Positions 5,889 through 6,137 of a stretch of 6,137 nt of DNA are shown one piece after another. How positions within the stretch are numbered: position 1 is the stretch's first letter; the number at the start of each line of letters is the position of its first letter. The notes below the pieces were generated by a model. The model was given only the letters and a program-made list of their open reading frames with translations, searched no databases and had not been told where the DNA came from. A program made the translations under genes and the position numbers. The stretch comes from Parvibaculum sp040882025 (GTDB lineage Bacteria > Pseudomonadota > Alphaproteobacteria > Parvibaculales > Parvibaculaceae), in contig NZ_JBBECC010000051.1 in NCBI RefSeq assembly GCF_040882025.1, forward strand, positions 1-6,137, given 5' to 3'.

Positions 5889-6137
5889 TGGCGACGAAGG
5901 ATGGCGGCAGCATCGCCGCTGATACGCCGAAGAACGCCGTCGTCATCCTTCTCGACAGCCTCAACCGTCACATGCTGGGCGCCTATGGCGGTCGCGAATT
6001 TGCGACACCCAATCTGGACCGCTTCGCCTCACGTGCCACACGCTTCACGCGCCATTTCACAGGCTCATTGCCTTGTATGCCGGCTCGTCACGACATCCTC
6101 TGTGGTGCGTTGGATTTTCTCTGGCGCCCATGGGGTT
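5888..6137 (+). CDS. Sulfatase-superfamily hydrolase, N-terminal part
   Basis: The reading frame from ATG 5888 stays open to the window end, giving the first 83 residues of a longer protein (family members are usually 450-550 aa). AVVILLDSLNRHMLGAYGG (17-35) is the first strand of the alkaline-phosphatase/sulfatase fold, with D23 as a metal ligand. TPNLDRFASRATRFTRHF (40-57) is the usual following block. SLPCMPAR (60-67) contains the CxPxR signature, in which C63 would be oxidised to formylglycine, the catalytic nucleophile, and R67 stabilises it. Only one Asp is present where many sulfatases have DD, as in the phosphonate monoester hydrolase/cytosolic arylsulfatase branch. No signal peptide is visible, so it is probably cytoplasmic. 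Substrate (sulfate, phosphonate or phosphodiester) cannot be told from this part. GGAGA (5876-5880) is the ribosome site, and the start overlaps the terC-family stop. Confidence 0.87.
   Translation, partial: MATKDGGSIAADTPKNAVVILLDSLNRHMLGAYGGREFATPNLDRFASRATRFTRHFTGSLPCMPARHDILCGALDFLWRPWG

Overview
The window reads as a stretch of alphaproteobacterial chromosome, probably Rhizobiales-like. The reasons are the moderately high GC content, a pyruvate dehydrogenase (PDH) operon of the alphaproteobacterial type (E1 split into alpha and beta chains, with E1-beta carrying its own N-terminal lipoyl domain), and a lone PAS_5-type protein, a family common in this class. I cannot name the genus from sequence reading alone. 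All genes I can support lie on the + strand.

Layout. Positions 1-139 are an AT-rich, non-coding leader (about 30% GC over the first 70 bases by hand count). It holds a perfect 19-base palindrome, a possible promoter and a short inverted repeat. Then come four tightly packed genes: pdhA (140-1177), pdhB (1181-2581), pdhC (2593-3876) and lpdA (3876-4546). The intergenic gaps are 3 and 11 bases, and pdhC and lpdA overlap by one base. Together they encode the full PDH complex: E1-alpha/E1-beta decarboxylate pyruvate, E2 transfers the acetyl group to CoA, and E3 reoxidises the lipoyl groups with NAD+. lpdA is interrupted by exactly 100 N (3917-4016). This is a scaffold placeholder, and it hides roughly 270-280 codons. 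The parts on either side are in different reading frames only because the placeholder has arbitrary length.

Downstream are three further genes. The first is a small single-domain PAS_5-type protein (4619-5101). The second is a seven-helix TerC-family membrane protein resembling E. coli YgdQ (5154-5888). The third is the start of a sulfatase-superfamily hydrolase (5888-6137, running off the window) with an intact Cys-x-Pro-x-Arg formylglycine site. The terC and sulfatase genes overlap by one base (TGATG) and are probably translationally coupled.

Nothing here amounts to a clearly new biological system. The points most worth following up are the upstream palindrome as a possible PDH operator, the hidden part of lpdA, and the coupling of a TerC-type transporter to a metal-dependent sulfatase.
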